A stretch of DNA of 64,000 bases, taken from NCBI GenBank assembly GCA_037447655.1, contig JBBHKE010001734.1:1-64000 (forward strand), given 5' to 3'. The translations under genes and the position numbers were made by a program. The DNA is from Zygnema cylindricum (Eukaryota > Streptophyta > Zygnematophyceae > Zygnematales > Zygnemataceae). The notes beneath the pieces are model-generated. The model saw only the letters and a list, made by a program, of their open reading frames with translations, searched no databases and was not told where the DNA came from. Below are positions 54,388 to 64,000 of this stretch, piece by piece (position 1 is the first letter of the stretch; every line of letters begins with the position of its first letter).

Positions 54388-55879
54388 ATTAGGTAGGCAA
54401 TGACGTCACCATAAGTCACTTCTCAAAAACGACAAAAGATAAAGAATATTCCCATAAGATTCTCTGGAAAAAGGGGCACGCAGTCATTGGTGACCAATGT
54501 GGGGAGTTAGAAAAACGATCGCATACATCTAACCGTCCAACATGTTGAAAGGAAAAGGAACGTACAGTTATAGTGACGATGGTAGACATCCGAACACTTA
54601 TTGGGACCGAAACAAGTTCATCGACAGAGGCTCGTATCGCGGAGCTAATGAGAACATTTTAAATCCAAAAAAAGGGATGCGAAAACCATATAAATACGAA
54701 GTATGATTGAGTTGTAAAGATATTGACAGCCATTAGAGGTTAAAGATAAAAGTCAAAAATTTCATACATAAAGCATAACAAACGCTAAACAAAACTACAA
54801 ACTCAGAACTGCAAGCTACAAAAACAAAAATAGTATCATGTTAACACTAAGCACTCCTCCATACCGTAAAAAGAAAATAAAAAGTGGCTCTCTACTCGAA
54901 TCTTGAGACTACGCGATGGTAAATATCATATTCACAAATATCATTTGTATGCACCAAGTGCTCAATAAGTCTTGAAGTACGGAACCATCATTTGTCATCG
55001 CGAGTTGTTGAAAAATAACAAAATCTTGGACACGTTGAGGGGTGGGAAAGAAGCATTGGCATGTAGATTGAAAGTGGGGGAAAGTTGTCAATTCCAATAC
55101 TTCAAAAGATAGGAAAGCATAATCAGGTAACAAGTTGTCGAAAGACGAGTCCAAGGTTAGGAAGACCTTCAAATCAACTAGTATGAAGAGAAAAAAAGAG
55201 TGGGTGAGAAAGAGAAAGAAAGAGAGGAAGCCACGACGCTTGCCCATAAGGCTACATGGGATCTCATGGTGTATATAAACTTTATCGCCTTTAGTTTTTT
55301 CCCCTCTAGAAAATAATAGTAGATCCACGTAGGGGCCACAAATTTTTAGTTCGATAATCTAGCGAGATTTTTTGGGAATTGTCATGCTTGTCTATATACC
55401 CATTCGCCCCGATCTACATTCATTATATCACGAACCCGATATCGTGTGTTGTTGTTCGCATCCCACTATAATAGCTGAGGAGCAAATGCACGCCCTGCTT
55501 GTCTATACACTGACCACAAATAGGGCTTGCAATAGAGCGGTGGGTGTCGTAAGTTGAGGCGTGTGTGAGTCGTGTAGGAGATTAAGTAGAAGATAAATAA
55601 AGCGAGCCAAATGTTGGTGTTTCGATATGTTAAGCTCTAACCCTTTCATTAAACAAGGAAAAAATTGATAAGGTGTTTCAATCGAAGGGGAGAACCCACT
55701 GAGGTTCTTAAATCAACAGTCGCTACCTTTTTAATGACATGTTGTTGTAACCGAAGGTTGGTTTATGTTGGTGGCATAAGAGAACAAATGAACTTGGTAA
55801 TCATCCTCAACCAATAGACGGAAACAGTAACACAATACTAATTGTTTTAAAAGTTACAACAAAAATGTAGACTTAACAT
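54388..55879. other. Intergenic stretch, one unassigned frame
   Basis: 54388-54660 resembles 45350-45640 (GACCGAAACAAGTTCAT and neighbours), a further old duplicate. A 139-aa minus frame at 54909-55328 has a Phe/Leu-rich middle and no known motif. I do not call it a gene. Confidence 0.4.
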
Positions 55880-56900
55880 GCCACGTTAGCCAAAGTACAA
55901 ATGTCGCTCATAAGAAAAGTCGAACTCTCTCGTTAACTTTTTGATGGTATGATAGTCGTATCACTTTAACCAAAACCCCTGAGAAAAGAATGGTAAATCA
56001 ACTTCTCTTTGACATAATAGTTAGAGTAAGGATAAAATATACCATGGTCGGATCCCTCTTATGTGATGTTTAAAAAGCCTTTTCGGGGGGGTTGCCACTT
56101 CGGGATTCGGTTGGTACTCGCCAACGTGACGTGATACAATCTCTTTTATTTGCTATATATTCACAACGACCTTTATATAACGATTTATCATTGTTCCAAG
56201 TTTCTTCTACGCTTATGTTGACGACGATAATTTTGTTTCATGATATTTTCAAACAACTTTTCATGATAGGAGTTTGCGTGAATTCCAATATGTGTCGTTT
56301 GGTGCCTTCAAATGCACCTCTCTTATTGAAATTTCAAATTTTGCCGTATAAAAAACACCAAGGCCATATTGCAACCTTTGCTTTTGTGAACGAGTTTTTT
56401 AAATATGTTTCACTAGTTGTCCTTGTGAACACGTTTTGGAATTTCACAATTCACAAGTAGCATTCGTTATATTAGTTTGTTGTTATATCGATGTAAAAAA
56501 TGCGAACAACACAAAAAAAATGGTGGATTAAAGAAGCAATAGGTCAAAGCTTATCGAATATGACATTATAATCTACGATGTTGAAAGTATTTGCAGTGTC
56601 AGCTTAGAGAACCACCAAATTCGTGCGCAATTCATAAAAAATGTTGTAACTTGTAAAAAACCGACTCACAACATTCCCATATTTACAAATGTTGAGTGAT
56701 GCGGGGAAAAATTATTATTAAAGTCCATTGAAGTTGTGAACACCTTGATCTAGCTACAACACGATGTAATACTTCTCACGTAATTATAGGACGATCACCT
56801 ACGACATGCTTCAGTATTATAGGAAGGTGGAATCCTCGCAAGTGACTTTATAGTGAGAGGCACATGTCCACGACTCGAAGCCATGGAAGAAATTTTTAGA
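55880..56900 (+). pseudogene. Decayed LINE-like reverse transcriptase stretch
   Basis: In neighbouring frames GTRQRDVIQSLLFAIYSQRP (about 56113-56172) resembles the 'G-x-R-Q-G-D-P-x-x-x-L-L-F-A' motif of non-LTR RTs, and FFYAYVDDDNFV (about 56201-56236) resembles the A/F-Y-x-D-D catalytic box that follows it. Spacing is about right, but the two are in different frames with stops around. No endonuclease or tail was found. Limits are approximate. Confidence 0.4.
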
Positions 56901-57169
56901 ATTAGTGAGGAAAACAATGTCATAGAAAATCAAGTTGATGCGAATGTCACAAAATATAAAATGTGCACAATGTCACGACAAATATGACTTTTTTAGCGGG
57001 ATGACATCACATAACGTCCATATAAGTTAGTACTGGAAAAAACGACTTACGTTTTCGAGCACTAGGACACCCAAAAATAGTTTTGAGAGTCTTCACGACA
57101 AAGTCAAGTTTTATCTTTGAGTTACGGTTACACAACCTTATACTCTCACTTTAGTTGATAGTTATCGAC

Positions 57170-57596
57170 AATGCCCCGCGGATTCAAAGGGGTGCGCCCA
57201 TATTTTTTCCTTATGAAAAAAATATAAGTGTTTTTCTTTTATTGGTTTCCTGCAACAAGCAAAAAAAAAATCTCATCCCCTACAAAAAATGTGCAAAAGC
57301 CATAATATGATTTACGTCATTTTGAGGCTATAATTGTACTCCAATTTGGTGTTTTTCTCCTTTCAACATGGTGCCTTGTCATACCGGCTCAAAACTTCAA
57401 CTGAAATCGACTATGGAGTCGATTTTAGCGAAACTAACACTTGAAAAACACAAAAAAAAAACGTTTTCCCGCGTGCCACATGTAGCTGAACGTTTTTGCA
57501 CAATTAGTGTGGACGTTAGTTTTTTCCTACCCGTCACGCGCATATAAGGAAAAAAATTTACGCAGGCATACGACATGATGCGTATGCTTGTTAAGT
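57170..57596. mobile_element. Degenerate Harbinger-like MITE remnant
   Basis: The order GTACTCCAATTTGGTG, CCTTGTCATACCGGCTCAAA and CCCGTCACGCGCATATA follows that of the element starting at 63583 (GTACTCCAATTTGGTG, CACGTCATGCCAGCTCAT, CTCGTCACGCGCATGTA). A worn terminus (GGGTGCGCCCATATTTT) is near 57190. Confidence 0.55.
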
Positions 57597-57604
57597 GTTA
57601 ACAG

Positions 57605-58064
57605 TAGTGTTGTGTATTGACAAGAAAATTATCGCGATAACAACGATAACAATAGTTATCGGTTATCGAATTGTTAAGGGTCTTCATTTATCGCTCCGAG
57701 ACCAACAAATTCCTTATCGACGATAAATGGAAAAAAGATAGTATGCTATATAATAGTACTTTATAATATATTGCATTATATTTTTCACGGTATATAGCGT
57801 GGCATGTCACGTGTAACAACCTGCTCCGTACTCCGTGTAACGTAATAACGACAGTTTAGTACGACATAATAAACCGTACAATTGTACGGTACGAACCGTA
57901 TAATTATCACCAATAGTTATCGATACCTGTCATCGCGATAAAAAACCAATTTTTTATCGGCGATAACACCAGTGTCGATACATCGTGCCAATATATCGAT
58001 AATCGCCAAGCGAAAAAAAGGTACATATCGATTATCGGCAAAACCTTGCCGATACACAACACTA
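57605..58064. mobile_element. hAT-like MITE, 460 bp, 8-bp target duplication
   Basis: Left end TAGTGTTGTGTATTGACAAG, right end CTTGCCGATACACAACACTA (two mismatches as inverted complements). The left flank is GTTAACAG (57597-57604). The right flank GTTAACAG is at 58266-58273, because a second element has inserted at the last TA. Several TTATCGGTTATCG-type inner palindromes. No transposase. An 8-bp duplication with a TAGTG terminus fits hAT. Confidence 0.9.
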
Positions 58065-58263
58065 CACCGCTCGTTGTTATTAGCGTTACAGATTTATTAG
58101 TGTTCATGTGAAATCATAATTAACAGTACTAATTTAGTGCTAGGAGACGTGGCAGATTGTAGTCCACGCCCTTAAATAATGTTGTTAACTCTATTTTGTG
58201 ATTTCTGGTCAAAAAAAGTCGTGACCGAATTAGTGTTATCAACACTAATAACGATTAGCGATG
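58065..58263. mobile_element. CACCG/TA MITE inserted in the end of the hAT-like element, 199 bp
   Basis: CACCGCTCGTTGTTATTAGC at the left, CTAATAACGATTAGCGATG at the right, TA on both sides (58063-58064, 58264-58265). Taking it out with one TA restores CAACACTA followed by the GTTAACAG duplication of the hAT element. Confidence 0.9.
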
Positions 58264-58453
58264 TAGTTAACAGTTCGGATGCTTGTACACATCAGAACGT
58301 CATACGCCATCATTCCTTGATGATATCATCGTCATTTTCGTACTCTTCAAATGTTTCATACTTTTTACTGGAAGCGTTCGAAACTTCGAACCATTGCAAG
58401 TTTGCAACCGTAACTTTCTTCTGACAGTTTTGAGTTCGAACATTTCTATCTAC

Positions 58454-58545
58454 AGTACAGTAAAGTACTGTACTGTACCATATATTACTGTACATTAGAG
58501 TACGGTACGGTACAATACAATACTGTACCGTCGTCACAGACTCGG
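58454..58545. repeat. GTAC-rich tract upstream of ACINUS
   Basis: TACAGTAAAGTACTGTACTG-type sequence for about 90 bp, 160-250 bp before the start codon; similar to 19130-19300. No TATA box could be placed with confidence. Confidence 0.7.
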
Positions 58546-58707
58546 ATCAAGAAAGGAGAATCAAGCCAAGTGAAAAAAAGTGGCAAGGATCCATAAAGAT
58601 AAAGAAGACGAAGAAGAAGATAAATAGTTTTGCTTTTGGATTGCCGTCGTGTTCTTTCTTTTTTTTTTTTTTTTTTTTCGTTGGAGCTTTCCAAGCATCT
58701 AAGCGCC

Positions 58708-61700
58708 ATGTCCCCTCAGGCAACTCCATCTCCTGGGAAGAAGCTGGAGCAATACAAAGTAACTGAGCTAAAAGATGAACTAAGGCGGAGGGGTTTGCCT
58801 TTAAGTGGCATAAAAAAAGAGTTAATTGAACGGCTCAGATTACACATAAATGCACAGGAATCTGCAGACAGAACTAGAAGTAGTGGAGATAATTCTTTCC
58901 AAGCTCAAAGTCCAACAGGATCTTTTCACCTCTCTTCTCCAACTATTCCTACTTCACCAGATTATACTGCAACCTCACCAAGCTTTCCTCCAACTTTGCC
59001 TGACTCGAGCACTTCCGTACAACTGAATTTCAGCTCTATGGTGCCAGATTCTTCTCCGGTATCTCCTGGTCGTGTCCCTCCTCCAGTTTTACCAAATCCT
59101 GTACTGCCAGCTGGACTTGCTTCTGTTGTCCCATCTCCTGTTGTGAATCCATCTTCTGTTTCTAATACTGCACCTGGTTCTAATATTACTACTCCCTCTG
59201 AGGTTTCCGAGACCGGAGTAACAAAAATTAACGGCGACAGTATTCAACATAGAACGGAGCAAATAATCAGTTCACAGTTGTTGCCATCTCAGGCAGAAGA
59301 GACAAAAGCTTATTCAGAAGCGGCATCCAAATACTTGGATGCATGTAAAGAGGCCCCTATTATATCCATGTCTGATATTACCATGAATCCAGAAGAGAGA
59401 GAGGTAGAGAGGGTGGTAGAGAGAGAGGTGAAGACTGAAAAACCTATCTCTCATCCTGAGTCCATGGATACAGATGTCGAATCGAACCGTCTTACTTCTC
59501 CTCCTCCTCCTCTTATTGAACCAATATCGGAGGAAGGAAAATCTCAGACAGACTCTCAAAGTTTAAAACCATCTGTATCGGAGCCCCCTGCGATAGAGCC
59601 AGAAGTAGAAGGAGAAAACCCTAATTTAACAAATGTTGTTGTATCTCCGTCTGAGCCTTCCGTTGTTACAGGAGATAATTTACCCGAGGGGGAAATTGCT
59701 GTCCCTGTCCCCCTGAGAGGTGTGGAGGAGGAGAATGGATTGCCGAATTTGAAGCCTTCTGTAGAAACAGAGATGAACCCTAACCCTAATTCCCAGACTC
59801 CCACACTGCCACAACCTGAGTCTGAGCCCACTGTCACGTCACACGCTGAGTCTGGGATGGAGGTTGAGGGAAACCCTAATGCAGAGGCGGAGCAGGGTGT
59901 AGAATTGCAGAAGAAGGGACCAGAGTTTGGAGATGGCATAGTATCGTTTCCTGAGACTGTTGTTGTGGAGTCAGTGACAACCTCAGGAGCCATAAAATCA
60001 GAGGAAAATCTAGAGGAAAAATCAGAGGAAAAACCAGAGGAAAAATCAGAGGAAAAATCAGAGGATAAATCAGAGGTGAAATCAAAGCTGGACTCGGAGA
60101 ATCAGACCGAGGCTGAGAATAGAAATGTGATTGGTGCTCAAACCGAGTTAAAGAAGTCAGAAAATCCCGTTGTAGGGGCCACAGAGGAGGAAAAAAAACC
60201 AAGTTCTAATCAAGAGCAACTGTATTCAGAGCCTGTGATGCAAGATACTGTGATGGTGACAGGAGAGAGCAACGATGAGAGGGAAGGGGAAGAAGTCAAA
60301 GTAAGCGACAAAAGAGAAGCTGTTGAGGATACAGTCATCAGCAAGTCGCCGGAGGAGCCTCAGCATTCCACAGTATTATTGTCCGAGTCAGCTGGAATAC
60401 CTCAAGTTGAGCTCGAAAATGTTTCAAGTACTGGAGTTACTGCCCTTACTAAACCCTCTGAACTCCCTGAACTCTCTGAACCTCCTTTGGCTGTACAAGC
60501 TGTTTCCGAGGTCTCTGAGGCTCATACTACACCCGCTTTTACTGAACCCAATTCTACTGAACCCTCGTTGGGGTTACAAACTGTTTCGAAGGTACATGAT
60601 TCTCATTTGCCAGAGGATGAGACAATGGCCGAGGCGGTGGACGATGGAGAGGTGGTGCCTACCTCTCAACAGGACCAAACGACAGTTTTGCAGGAAAAAC
60701 AAACGCTGGAAATAGAACCTATTGCTAGTGGTGGTAATGCTGATACTGTATTTAGTGGTGGTGGTGGTGTTGATGGTGGTAATGTAATTCCTCCTGAGAA
60801 AGGAAATGATAGTAAGTTGGTGGAGACGAGGAACGAAATGGAGGTGGAGAACACCGACGGAGGGCTTCTGGTACAACTTGAGGCACCGGAATTAGAGTTG
60901 TACGATGTGGAAGAAACAGAAGTACTAAAAGGGAAGGAGAAGGAGAAGGGAGAATGGCAAGGAGGACTTGGTGGGAAGAGACGGCGAGCAGATACACAGA
61001 CTGGTATGGTATTGTCGGACGTAATCTTACCCAGCCAGTATTATTGTTGAGCCCTTTCTTTGTTTGGGTTTTTAAAGTTTTTTAGGGTTTTTAATGGTTT
61101 CTCAGGGTTTTTGAGGTTTTAGTAGGAATTTTAAGGGTTTTTTTGGTTTCCTGATTTCAAATGTGGTCTAATCTAGCTGCAATTGTCTAAATATCGTCGC
61201 CGTTTATGTCTCAGAAAGGTTTTTTTTTTTGACAGGGAGGGAGGGAGGGAGGGAGGGAAAGTGAGTGAGCTGACTATTCTTCATATGATTCAATTGCAAC
61301 TACTTTCTTCACAATGGACAACACTGTCTATTGCTATTAGAGTTCGTGAATTATTAGCGTTAGCACTTTATTAAAATCAGCTACACTAAATAATGTTTTC
61401 TAACGTGGCTTATTGTGTGACATTACATTTAGTGTTGTTAACACTGATTTATGATTTCGGGTCAAAAAAACACTACGTTGATTCTAATAGCGATAGGCGG
61501 TGTGCTGGTATAGAACCATAACAAAATTATTTGCTGGTTACTATATTAAAATAGAGGTTTTTGTGTAGTTTCCATCATTGTTTCTTAATTATTGTGAATG
61601 AGTGAATGGGCATATTCTTACTTACATTTTTAAGTCATGTTTTGGTCTCGTCATCCGTCACAAAAACATGACCAGAAAAATGGGAGTAAGGATCTGCCTT

Positions 61701-62338
61701 AGTCTGCGCAAAATTTAGGAGCTTCAGTAGCTGCCTTGCATGGCATTTTAGGGTTTTCTAGGCTGTTTATGGTTTTTAATTGTCCTTTATGGTCTGTTCA
61801 TGTCCTTCAGCTTTTAAGGCTCAGTGTGAATCATGCCGTTGCCCATAGCCCATAGCCACACTGCTGTCGCTATTACTGTTGAAAAAACTAATTGGATCGT
61901 GACTTTTTTTGGTAAGGTATCAGTGTTAAAAACCTTATTTAAGGGATTGTACTGAAACCGGCCATTTCTCCCTAATTGAAAATACTATCACTACCTAGTA
62001 ATAATAAAATGAATGCTAATGCTGCTTGTAATATATAATCACTACTGATAATACTGCTACTAATCATACCTCTCGTCCTCATGTTACTATTTTACCCGTG
62101 TTTACTAGGTTTTATTGTATTTTATTGCCGCTGTGAATTGTTGTTAGAGTTAAGAAATTATTATCGTGGTTGTGTTATTAATAATTCAGTTCCAAATGAT
62201 GTGGCTGATTGTGAACCGTTTAAAGAATCCGCGTTAGAAAAAGCAATGAGTGTCATTGAGACAGTTTTAAGTTCAAAGTGTAGAATTTAGTGGCACAGAT
62301 ATAGTATCCTGTTGTTTTTTTTTTTTTTTTTTTTTTTG

Positions 62339-62395
<57 letters not shown>

Positions 62396-63202
62396 TCTTT
62401 AGTTTCCTGTAGTTTTTTTTCCTCTTCTGTAAGAATGATACACGGTGTAACCAACCAAAGTTGGGTGAGATGCTCCACACCACCCAACTTATAGCAAAAA
62501 ATTAGATACCCAATTATCTATAATTAATTAATTAAATAATTATTTTCTTCTTTTTATTTTATTTTTTGTTTTTCAATGCAGAGGTCCAGAAGGAGGACCG
62601 GGACCATGAGATCGGCAAACGACAGCGTCGCTGGAATTCAGGAAATAGTGTGGGAGTGGAAACCTCTGGGGGAAGTTTTCCCCCACAGAGTCCCTCTAGG
62701 AAAACTCCGATCTCTCGTGGAGAAACCACGGCTAAAGCAGCCAACGGACTGGTCGCACACAAAGAGCGAATTGGTGGGTATTTTGCCTTTTTCTCGATTA
62801 CTTCTCGTTTTGTGTGTTTGTGTCGTTTTATTTTCTTGGTTGCTTTGTTTGTTCTTCAGATGATTGTGACTTTGTCTTGTCTGTTCCTGAAAACTTGTTT
62901 AACTAGTGTTTGTTTTGCTGTTTGAGGAAACTTGCTAAAATATATTGTCTCTTTTGTTCTTGAAAACGTGTTCAAATACTTTCTGTTTTGTTGTTCCCGA
63001 AAACTTATTGGAATACTTATGTTTTGAAATAATTTGTCTGTTTTGAACAGTTCCCCCTGCGCGTGAGCCAGCAACAGCATCGGTGCGAGTAGACAATCTC
63101 CTTCGACCCTTCGCTACAAAGCATCTCCAGGAGCTTGTGGGACGGAGCGGAAAAGTGGAGCATTTTTGGATCGACGCCATCAAGACACACTGTTATGTGA
63201 CA
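58708..63202 (+). CDS. ACINUS: ACINUS-like SAP/RRM protein, 3' end beyond the window
   Basis: Exons: 58708-61003 (one 2296-bp exon), 62582-62773, 63051-63202, with matching phases; later exons lie past 64000. ACINUS with SR45/RNPS1 and SAP18 forms the nuclear ASAP complex tied to the exon junction complex and splicing. Seen: SAP DNA/RNA-binding motif at residues 12-46 (LEQYKVTELKDELRRRG, GIKKELIERLRLH); a long Ser/Pro- then Glu-rich middle with EEKSEEKPEEKSEEK repeats near 431-458; KRQRRWNS at 778-785, as I recall from plant ACINUS; and the start of the RRM at 839-880 (SVRVDNLLRPF, HFWIDAIKTHCYVT). The start is the ATG at 58708, ten residues before the SAP motif. Reading through the first donor would add 16 codons and stop at 61050. 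Identity is strong; only the visible part is judged. Confidence 0.9.
61320..61505. mobile_element. Degenerate CACCG/TA-type MITE in ACINUS intron 1
   Basis: The right end CTAATAGCGATAGGCGGTG precedes TG; the left end is worn (GTCTATTGCTATTAGAGTT). The middle TGATTTATGATTTCGGGTCA resembles 58200 (TTTGTGATTTCTGGTCA), so it is the 199-bp subfamily. Confidence 0.6.
62130..62290. mobile_element. Possible MITE remnant in ACINUS intron 1
   Basis: CCGCTGTGAATTGTTGTTAG resembles the CACCG/TA left terminus; no right terminus was found. Confidence 0.35.
62314..62394. repeat. Poly(T) tract of about 80 bp in ACINUS intron 1
   Basis: T run broken only by single G and C. The Lys-rich minus-strand and Phe-rich plus-strand frames here are artefacts. 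Length is unreliable in any assembly. Confidence 0.95.
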
Positions 63203-63357
63203 GTATGTTTCTCTGGCAATGGGATACTCCGTGAATTGTTATTATCATTGAGATGTTTTTAGCGTCTGGATGTTTTTGGCGAGGGGTTTATATTATTGCT
63301 ATTGGTTATAATTTAGGTCCGAGCGGCGTAGACGACTTTGAAACGTGTACTTTGCTA

Positions 63358-63573
63358 CACCGCTCATCGCTATTTGTGTTAAAGTTTTTTTGCCACTTAA
63401 AACAGCTTTTCTTTGTGAACACTTGTCGGATTGTCAATCCGATGGTTGCTATTAGAAGGCAAGATTTTCACCTTCCTATTGGCTGTCTCCAATTGACAAT
63501 CCGATAAATGATGCACGGAGAAAATCTGTTTTTAGTGGTGAAATTTTTTTATCACTAATAACGACGAGCGGTG
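63358..63573. mobile_element. CACCG/TA MITE, 216 bp, in ACINUS intron 3
   Basis: CACCGCTCATCGCTATTTGT at the left and ACTAATAACGACGAGCGGTG at the right, TA on both sides (63356-63357, 63574-63575). It lies after the RRM exon donor at 63203. Confidence 0.88.
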
Positions 63574-63582
63574 TAGCATTAA

Positions 63583-64000
63583 GGCTGTGTGCCCATGTGC
63601 CATAAAATGGAACCTGCAACGAGAAAATCTTACGCCGTACGAAAAATGTGTGAAAACCAAAGTACATTTTGCGTAACCTTGAAACTTGAATGTACTCCAA
63701 TTTGGTGTTGTTATCTTTTCGACCTACTGCCACGTCATGCCAGCTCATCTTCAAACTCCTAACTCCTGGCAAGTCGATTTTATTAAAAGTAAAAGTTGAG
63801 CGACGAATAGAAAAACGTGCCGCACGCGTCACACGTCTTTGAAATTTTTTGCACAAGGGAGAGTACACGCTATTTTTTCCCCTGCTCGTCACGCGCATGT
63901 ATGTAGAAAAATGACGAGACCTCCACTTCCATTCATGGGTCCTTTGCAAAAGTTTACGTTGTCCTCTTCTTTCCCCCTCCTCTAACCTTCTACCGCTCCT
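63583..64000. mobile_element. Harbinger-like element, left part, runs off the window
   Basis: Starts GGCTGTGTGCCCATGTGCC after TAA (63580-63582). The interior matches 52204-52891 in inverse sense (ACGCCGTACGAAAAATG, AGTACATTTTGCGTAA, TTCATGGGTCCTTTGCAAAA). No right terminus within the window. Confidence 0.75.

Noticed and set aside
54909-55328. 139-aa minus-strand ORF as a gene
   Set aside because: No motif, no splice context, low-complexity Phe/Leu middle; within repeat-derived DNA.
56570-56900. Additional LINE domains after the RT-like motifs
   Set aside because: No recognisable thumb, zinc or nuclease motif could be read in any frame.
62253-62494. Poly-Lys and poly-Phe frames
   Set aside because: Translations of the poly(T) tract.

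Overview
The window is nuclear DNA of a plant-lineage (streptophyte) eukaryote: AT-rich, intron-bearing and crowded with transposable elements. Three things point to plants. The ariadne gene has its closest remembered match in plant ARI1/ARI2-type RBR ligases. The second gene is a plant-style ACINUS. The copia primer-binding site at 7589-7603 is an exact complement of the anticodon arm of plant initiator tRNA-Met. I cannot name the species. A non-flowering plant or a charophyte alga is possible, but that is a guess.

Layout. 1-11.8 kb is a pile-up of broken Ty1/copia retrotransposons. It includes a chimeric block of about 4.05 kb (LTR and gag of one family on +, gag-PR-IN-RT start of another on -) present twice in tandem (2351-6400, 6401-10443). 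11.8-20.3 kb is mostly non-coding and rich in simple sequence, with a 10-base assembly gap at 18862 and one exon-like ORF at 16388-16571. 20.3-26.6 kb is DNA-transposon territory: a 1.07-kb foldback with long near-identical arms, then a 4.9-kb element with TTA target duplications carrying two smaller elements of the same kind. 27.9-34.8 kb is an intact-looking eight-exon gene for an ariadne-type RBR ubiquitin ligase (782 aa in my model). 35.4-46.9 kb is a mosaic of segmental duplications, TA-flanked MITEs, a LINE 3' fragment and a chromovirus-like Ty3/gypsy fragment. 47.0-52.9 kb is a copia element with both LTRs and a 5-bp target duplication, itself inserted in a Harbinger-like element whose empty site survives at about 45.34 kb. 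52.9-58.4 kb holds more MITEs, a decayed LINE-like stretch and an 8-bp-TSD hAT-like element. 58.7 kb to the end is the 5' part of an ACINUS gene (SAP domain, acidic middle, start of the RRM), which runs off the right edge.

Only two genes look functional. The ligase would transfer ubiquitin through its RING2 cysteine. ACINUS would act in the nucleus in the ASAP splicing/EJC-associated complex. Nothing suggests that they work together. No retroelement here is intact: all carry stops, frameshifts or deletions. No CRISPR array, rRNA gene or canonical tRNA gene was seen.

The observations I rate highest are a C-terminal UBZ4-like ubiquitin-binding finger on the ariadne ligase, completed by a 21-bp last exon; a seven-fold repeat of that gene's exon 1/intron 1 boundary; half-tRNA (anticodon-arm) priming of the copia family; antisense tRNA-like modules inside the LTRs; and several transposon insertions dated by empty sites inside this same window.
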